From contig JBJOPS010000039.1 of assembly GCA_046050465.1 (NCBI GenBank), positions 1-45,070 of the forward strand: a stretch of DNA of 45,070 bases, in the 5' to 3' direction. The notes below the pieces were generated by a model that searched no databases, was not told where the DNA came from, and worked only from the letters and a program-made list of their open reading frames with translations. Positions 41,360 to 45,070 of this stretch are shown here, piece by piece. The DNA comes from Egaibacter sp046050465 (GTDB lineage: Bacteria > Pseudomonadota > Gammaproteobacteria > Burkholderiales > Burkholderiaceae_C). The translations under genes were made by a program, and so were the position numbers. How positions within the stretch are numbered: the first letter of the stretch is position 1; every line of letters starts with the position of its first letter.

Positions 41360-42187
41360 TTAAAACCGCTCGTGCGCCTGCAAATAGCGCCACTGCCCGA
41401 TTGGCAACTGCGTCATCGACACCCGCCCGATGCGCAGGCGCTTCATGCTGAGAATCTCCAGCCCCATGCGCTCACACAGGTAGGCAATCAGGCCCAGATG
41501 CACGCCCTTCAGCGCAAAGCGCAGCTTGCTGGATTTCTCGCCCGTGCTGTTGAGACTGACCTTGACCTGCGGTAGCGGCCTGCCGTCAGCAGACTGCATG
41601 TGGTTAATGCGCTGCAGGCTCTCGGGCGGCACCTCGCCTGCCACTTCCACAATGATTTCCTGCTCCATCACACCGGCGTCTTCAGTTAGCTTGCGTGCCA
41701 CGCGCCAGTCTTGTGTGTAAACCACCAGACCACCCGCGCCTGTTTCCAGTGGCACGGTGGCGGTGAGTTTGGCGAAGTGTCGTTTGAGCAGGCGGGTGCC
41801 TGAGGGGTCGTCTGCCGCATGGTTGGCTACTTGCAGCAACTGCTGCGCGGGTTTGACCTGTCGATTGGCCTCGCCCGGCGCGGCCAGCGCGTCGTAACCC
41901 GGCGGCTTGTGCAGCAGCAGCGTTACCGGCAACAGCTCCAGCAAGCTCGCATCGGGGTCAACCGCAACTTTCTGGGTGGCTACCCGAAACATGGGCTCTT
42001 CCACCACCTTGCCATCCACGCTCACCCAGCCACCTTCAATGTATTGCTCGGCCTCGCGGCGCGAGCACGGCACCAGCTCCGCCACGCGTTTGGACAGGCG
42101 CTCTGCCGGCAGCTGCGCTGCAGCCTGCCTTGCGGCTGGTGTGCGGGGCCGGGGAGCCGGCGTGGCTTTGGGTTCTGTCATTGCCAT
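41360..42187 (-). CDS. S4-domain pseudouridine-synthase-like protein (RluF-like) with altered catalytic motif
   Basis: The 275-residue protein has an N-terminal Ala/Pro-rich stretch, an S4 RNA-binding domain (ERLSKRVAELVPCSRREAEQ, about 29-48, then YIEGGWVSVDGK) and an RsuA/RluF-type catalytic domain (LLLHKPPGYDALAAPG near 90; KLRFALKGVHLGLIAYLCER; LRIGRV). The usual motif GRLDxxTxGL is replaced by VPLETGAGGLVVYT, so Glu148 stands where the catalytic Asp is expected. It may be inactive as a synthase and act as an RNA-binding factor, or use Glu. ATG 42187 is chosen; ATG 42181 is close. It overlaps nothing and follows prfA by 1 base. Confidence 0.85.
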   Translation of the reverse strand: MAMTEPKATPAPRPRTPAARQAAAQLPAERLSKRVAELVPCSRREAEQYIEGGWVSVDGKVVEEPMFRVATQKVAVDPDASLLELLPVTLLLHKPPGYDALAAPGEANRQVKPAQQLLQVANHAADDPSGTRLLKRHFAKLTATVPLETGAGGLVVYTQDWRVARKLTEDAGVMEQEIIVEVAGEVPPESLQRINHMQSADGRPLPQVKVSLNSTGEKSSKLRFALKGVHLGLIAYLCERMGLEILSMKRLRIGRVSMTQLPIGQWRYLQAHERF

Positions 42188-42188
42188 T

Positions 42189-43313
42189 TCAGCCGACAAC
42201 CCCGACTTCCAGCTCTGCCAGCTGTTGCGCGGCCTCGTAGGCTTGAAGCGCCTGCACCACGTCGTCCAGATCACCTTCCATGATGGACAGCAGCTTGTAC
42301 AGCGTCAGGTTGATGCGGTGATCGGTCAGCCGCCCCTGCGGGAAATTGTAGGTGCGAATGCGGTCGCTGCGGTCACCACTGCCCACCAGGCTTTTGCGCT
42401 CGGCGGCGTCTTTGGCGGCCCGCTCGGAGCGGTCTTTTTCGTGGATGCGGGCGGTCAGCACTTTCAGCGCCTGGGCCTTGTTGCTGTGCTGGCTGCGTCC
42501 GTCCTGGCACTCGGCCACGATGCCGGTGGGAATGTGCGTGATGCGCACCGCGGAGTCGGTCTTGTTGATGTGCTGGCCGCCGGCGCCGCTGGCGCGATAG
42601 GTGTCGATGCGCAGGTCGGACGGGTTGATCTTGGCGGCTTCCACCTCGTCCTGCTCGGCCAGCACGGCGATGGTGCAGGCGCTGGTGTGGATGCGGCCCT
42701 GCGTCTCGGTGGCGGGCACGCGTTGCACGCGGTGCCCGCCGCTCTCGAACTTCAGCGCACCGTAGGCGCCGGTGCCGTTGCCGCTACCGCAGGGGCCATC
42801 ACCAGCACGGCCTTCTAGGCGCACCACCACTTCCTTGTAGCCGCCCAGTTCGCTGGGCGATTCGCTGACGACCTCTACCTTCCAGCCGCAGCGATCGGCG
42901 TAGCGTGTGTACATGCGCAGCAAGTCGCCTGCAAACAGCGCCGATTCATCACCCCCGGTGCCGGCGCGGATTTCCACAAACGCGGGGCGTGCGTCGTCAG
43001 GGTCTTTGGGCAGCAGCATGCGTTGCAGCTCGGCTTCCAGTTGCGCCAACTCCGCCGTGGCCGCGGTGATTTCTTCCTCGGCCATTTCCGCCATGTCGGG
43101 GTCGCTCCTCATCTCCTGTGCACCGGCCAGATCAGCTTCGCGCTGCTGGTAGCGCACCCAGCGGCTGGCCACGGCGGCCACATCGGTGTGCTCGCGAGAG
43201 AGCTTGAGGAACTGCTCCATGTCTTTCATGATGTCTTCGCGCGAGAGCAAAAATTCCAGCTCGCCCAGATGGTCTGCGTAGCGTGCGAGTTGTTGGCGGA
43301 GAAAGGGTTTCAT
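42189..43313 (-). CDS. prfA: Peptide chain release factor 1
   Basis: The 374-residue factor terminates translation at UAA and UAG. It has the codon-reading PAT motif (200-202) in QRVPATETQGRIHTSAC and the catalytic GGQ (245-247) in RASGAGGQHINKTDSAVR. The N-terminal domain is normal. Between KEVVVRLEG and AYGALKFESGG there is a Gly-rich insertion, RAGDGPCGSGNGTG (about 169-182), about a dozen residues longer than E. coli RF1 and explaining the extra length. DNA reading supports it with no frameshift. It lies downstream of hemA, the classical hemA-prfA order. Confidence 0.97.
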   Translation of the reverse strand: MKPFLRQQLARYADHLGELEFLLSREDIMKDMEQFLKLSREHTDVAAVASRWVRYQQREADLAGAQEMRSDPDMAEMAEEEITAATAELAQLEAELQRMLLPKDPDDARPAFVEIRAGTGGDESALFAGDLLRMYTRYADRCGWKVEVVSESPSELGGYKEVVVRLEGRAGDGPCGSGNGTGAYGALKFESGGHRVQRVPATETQGRIHTSACTIAVLAEQDEVEAAKINPSDLRIDTYRASGAGGQHINKTDSAVRITHIPTGIVAECQDGRSQHSNKAQALKVLTARIHEKDRSERAAKDAAERKSLVGSGDRSDRIRTYNFPQGRLTDHRINLTLYKLLSIMEGDLDDVVQALQAYEAAQQLAELEVGVVG

Positions 43314-43358
43314 GGGTCCATCAAAAAAGGGAGTGGGGCGTGGACTGATCCAGCCAGA

Positions 43359-43379
43359 CGGGGAGTTTTGGCCACCCCG
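43359..43379. terminator. Weak hairpin in the hemA-prfA gap
   Basis: CGGGG (43359-43363) and CCCCG (43375-43379) could form a 5-bp stem in the 99-base spacer between hemA and prfA. There is no T-run, so read-through from hemA into prfA is likely. Confidence 0.2.
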
Positions 43380-43412
43380 GTTGACAATCCAGGGCGCTGC
43401 GGCTGAGCGTCG

Positions 43413-44684
43413 CTAACGCTCTTTGCGCAAAAAGAAATGCCGCACCGCGGAGCTGGCCCGCTCGCGCGCTGCCGCGTCACCCGCGTGCAACTCGGCCATA
43501 GCGCCATGCAGCATTTTCTGGGTAATGCCTTTGGAAAGGGCTTCCAGCACGGTGTCCACGGCTTCGCCTTTGGCCAGCAGCTTGCGGGCTCGCGCCATTT
43601 CGGCTGCGCGCCACTCATCGGTCTGGGCGTTGAGTTGCTGGATCAGCGGCACCACACCGTTGATGGGGTCACGCTGGTCCACCCAGTGCATGAAACTCTG
43701 CACACCTGCATCAATGATGACCTCGGCCTGTGCCACCGCGGCCTGGCGGTTGGCCTGCGCAGCCTGCACCACACCGGCCAGATCGTCCACCGTGTAGAGG
43801 TACACGTCATCCAGGGCTTTCACTTCGGGTTCAATGTCGCGCGGCACAGCCAGGTCCACCATGAGCATGGGACGGTGCTTGCGGCGCTTCAGGGCGCGCT
43901 CCACAGCACCCAGGCCAATGATGGGCAGGGTACTGGCGGTGCAACTCACCACGGCGTCGAATTCGTGCAGCCGCTCGGGAATGTCGGCCAGTCGCATTAC
44001 CTCGCCGCCAAAGCGCGTGGCGAGCTTTTCGCCGCGTTCCAGCGTGCGGTTGGCAATGATCATGGCTTTGGGCTGTTTGGCAGCAAAATGCGTGGCGGTG
44101 AGCTCGATCATCTCGCCTGCGCCGACAAACAGCACTTTCACGTCGTTCAGATTTTCAAACAGCTGCCCGGCCAGGCGCACGGCGGCTGCGGCCATGCTGA
44201 TGGATTGGGCACCGATCTCTGTGCTGGTGCGCACCTCTTTGGCGACTGCAAAGCTGCGCTGGAACAACTGGCTGAGCGTGGTGCCCAAAGCGCCGGCCTG
44301 ATCCGCCGCGCGCACAGCATCTTTGAGCTGCCCCAGAATCTGCGGCTCGCCCAGCACCATGGAATCGAGCCCGCTGGCCACCCGAAAGGCGTGGCGGGCG
44401 GCATGACCGTTTTCCAGCGTGTAGGCGTGGGAGCGCAGCAGCGAAGGCGAAACACCGCCTGATTGAGCCAGCCAGTGCAGCGTGGGTTCGAGCTCCTGGG
44501 TGTCGCCAGCGCAATAAATTTCGGTACGGTTGCAGGTGGAAATGATGGCCGCTTCGGGCTGGCGCGACAGCGACTGGCGCAGGCCCTGCAAGGTGGGCTC
44601 GATCTGATCGAGGGCGAACGCAAACCGCCCGCGCAGGTCCAGCGGAGCGGTGGTGTGGTTGATGCCTAGAGCCCAGACTGCCAT
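43413..44684 (-). CDS. hemA: Glutamyl-tRNA reductase
   Basis: The 423-residue enzyme reduces glutamyl-tRNA(Glu) to glutamate-1-semialdehyde, the first step of tetrapyrrole synthesis in the C5 pathway. The catalytic cysteine C51 lies in IISTCNRTEIYC. GLDSMVLGEPQILGQLKDAV, the NADPH-binding segment VLFVGAGEMIELTATHFA and the C-terminal dimerisation region are all present and of normal length. It starts 35 bases from the divergent small membrane gene and leads the hemA-prfA unit. Confidence 0.97.
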   Translation of the reverse strand: MAVWALGINHTTAPLDLRGRFAFALDQIEPTLQGLRQSLSRQPEAAIISTCNRTEIYCAGDTQELEPTLHWLAQSGGVSPSLLRSHAYTLENGHAARHAFRVASGLDSMVLGEPQILGQLKDAVRAADQAGALGTTLSQLFQRSFAVAKEVRTSTEIGAQSISMAAAAVRLAGQLFENLNDVKVLFVGAGEMIELTATHFAAKQPKAMIIANRTLERGEKLATRFGGEVMRLADIPERLHEFDAVVSCTASTLPIIGLGAVERALKRRKHRPMLMVDLAVPRDIEPEVKALDDVYLYTVDDLAGVVQAAQANRQAAVAQAEVIIDAGVQSFMHWVDQRDPINGVVPLIQQLNAQTDEWRAAEMARARKLLAKGEAVDTVLEALSKGITQKMLHGAMAELHAGDAAARERASSAVRHFFLRKER

Positions 44685-44697
44685 ATTGATTAGTAGT

Positions 44698-44711
44698 CGA
44701 TTATAAAATCG
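44698..44711. promoter_or_regulatory. Shared palindromic promoter element between hemA and the small membrane gene
   Basis: CGATT (44698-44702) and AATCG (44707-44711) are inverted around ATAA. On the minus strand it contains TATAAT (44705 to 44700), a consensus -10 box for hemA; on the + strand it contains TATAAA (44702-44707). Start codons are only 35 bases apart, so the two promoters overlap. No good -35 boxes are visible. Confidence 0.5.
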
Positions 44712-44719
44712 GTCCCACC

Positions 44720-44998
44720 ATGGGCCCTATTGATCTGTTTTTGCACCTGTTCAACTTTGTGGCGCCCGCTTTGGCAGTTGCGCTGGTTGTGACGGTTTTT
44801 TCCCGTTTTTTAATGCCAAACAGGGGCTCAGCCCTTACGTATATTGCGCAAGTAGCTATAAATTTTGTAGCATGCACGCTGGTTTTGCTGGTCGGGCTGG
44901 TGTTTTTCGGCCGCGATGGCAAGATGGTGACTTATGCGGCCATGGTGCTGACAAGCGCCACCAGCCACTGGGTAATGGCCCGAAGCTGGAAAGATTGA
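44720..44998 (+). CDS. Small inner-membrane protein of unknown function
   Basis: The 92-residue protein has predicted helices at about 8-30 (HLFNFVAPALAVALVVTVFS) and 43-63 (AINFVACTLVLLVGLVFFG), and possibly a third near 70-88. It has no recognised domain. An in-frame 33-base repeat supplies YIAQVAINFVA (41-51), part of the second helix. I recall similar hypothetical membrane proteins next to hemA in Comamonadaceae, but assign no function. Confidence 0.75.
   Translation: MGPIDLFLHLFNFVAPALAVALVVTVFSRFLMPNRGSALTYIAQVAINFVACTLVLLVGLVFFGRDGKMVTYAAMVLTSATSHWVMARSWKD
44840..44872 (+). repeat. 33-base interspersed repeat, copy 2 (inside small membrane gene)
   Basis: This copy is 25/33 identical to the one at 36253-36285, in the same orientation and the same reading phase, giving YIAQVAINFVA against YYAQAATNSIA. 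GCTA (44855-44858) and TAGC (44868-44871) form the ends of an imperfect palindrome. Confidence 0.65.
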
Positions 44999-44999
44999 A

Positions 45000-45019
45000 G
45001 CGACGCCCCCCGGGGTCGC
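45000..45019. terminator. GC-rich hairpin after the small membrane gene
   Basis: GCGACGCCCC (45000-45009) can pair with GGGGTCGC (45012-45019) with one bulged G and a very tight loop, 2 bases after the stop codon. The remaining bases to the window end show no gene. Confidence 0.35.
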
Positions 45020-45070
45020 CAAAGGATTGTGGTTGCATTTCGCATACAAATTGATAGGAAAGTACGGTCC

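Noticed and set aside
1..45070. CRISPR array, tRNA genes, prophage or toxin-antitoxin genes
   Set aside because: I saw no regularly spaced direct repeats, no tRNA-like cloverleaf with conserved T-loop, and no phage or toxin-type proteins.

Overview
The window looks like a chromosomal segment of a betaproteobacterium of the order Burkholderiales, most likely family Comamonadaceae (a Rhodoferax- or Polaromonas-like organism). This is inferred from gene content and order (argB next to slmA, a Burkholderiales-type H-NS, beta-type fad and liv clusters, a beta-type rnpB) and from a short interspersed sequence that I associate with this family. No assignment was tested by database search. There are no stretches over 300 bases without a gene, no CRISPR array and no tRNA.

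Region 1 (1-15588) is a surface-polysaccharide (O-antigen or capsule type) locus on the + strand. It opens beside the 5' part of an IS5-family transposase on the minus strand. A methyltransferase, four GT4 glycosyltransferases, a GDP-mannose 4,6-dehydratase-like enzyme and a hexapeptide acetyltransferase follow, most joined by 4-base ATGA overlaps. Then comes a complete UDP-N-acetyl-L-fucosamine module (fnlA, fnlB, fnlC), a WbuB/WbjE-like GT4, a WbjF/WbpV-like reductase/epimerase, a short monotopic phosphoglycosyl transferase, an embedded H-NS-family gene and a large membrane WbpM/CapD-type 4,6-dehydratase. The order resembles the Pseudomonas aeruginosa O11 cluster, with a PglC-like enzyme where O11 has WbpL. 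No flippase, polymerase, chain-length regulator or ABC exporter is seen; these must lie outside the window.

Region 2 (15682-17321) holds argB (arginine biosynthesis) and slmA (nucleoid occlusion).

Region 3 (17364-31203) is fatty or acyl-CoA catabolism in two converging operons. The + operon is tetR - acyl-CoA dehydrogenase - 3-hydroxyacyl-CoA dehydrogenase/enoyl-CoA hydratase - thiolase - crotonase-family isomerase, preceded by a nearly perfect 24-bp palindrome. The minus operon encodes a branched-chain-amino-acid-type ABC importer (livH, livM, livG, livF), an acyl-CoA ligase and a periplasmic binding protein. Together they suggest import of an organic acid, CoA activation and beta-oxidation.

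Region 4 (31284-45070) is mostly housekeeping: a hotdog acyl-CoA thioesterase, an Atm1-type ABC exporter, a HypT-like LysR regulator, pyrC, a DUF3025 protein, htpX, a large FAD-dependent oxidoreductase, the RNase P RNA gene rnpB, a cysteine-free IscR-like Rrf2 regulator divergent from an NhaR-like regulator, an S4/RluF-like protein lacking the usual catalytic Asp, prfA with a glycine-rich insertion, hemA and a small membrane protein. Two related 33-base repeats lie in frame inside two unrelated genes here. I did not find an obviously new multi-gene system. The most unusual signals are these in-frame repeats, the cysteine-less IscR paralogue, the H-NS gene inside the polysaccharide operon, and the degenerate pseudouridine-synthase motif.
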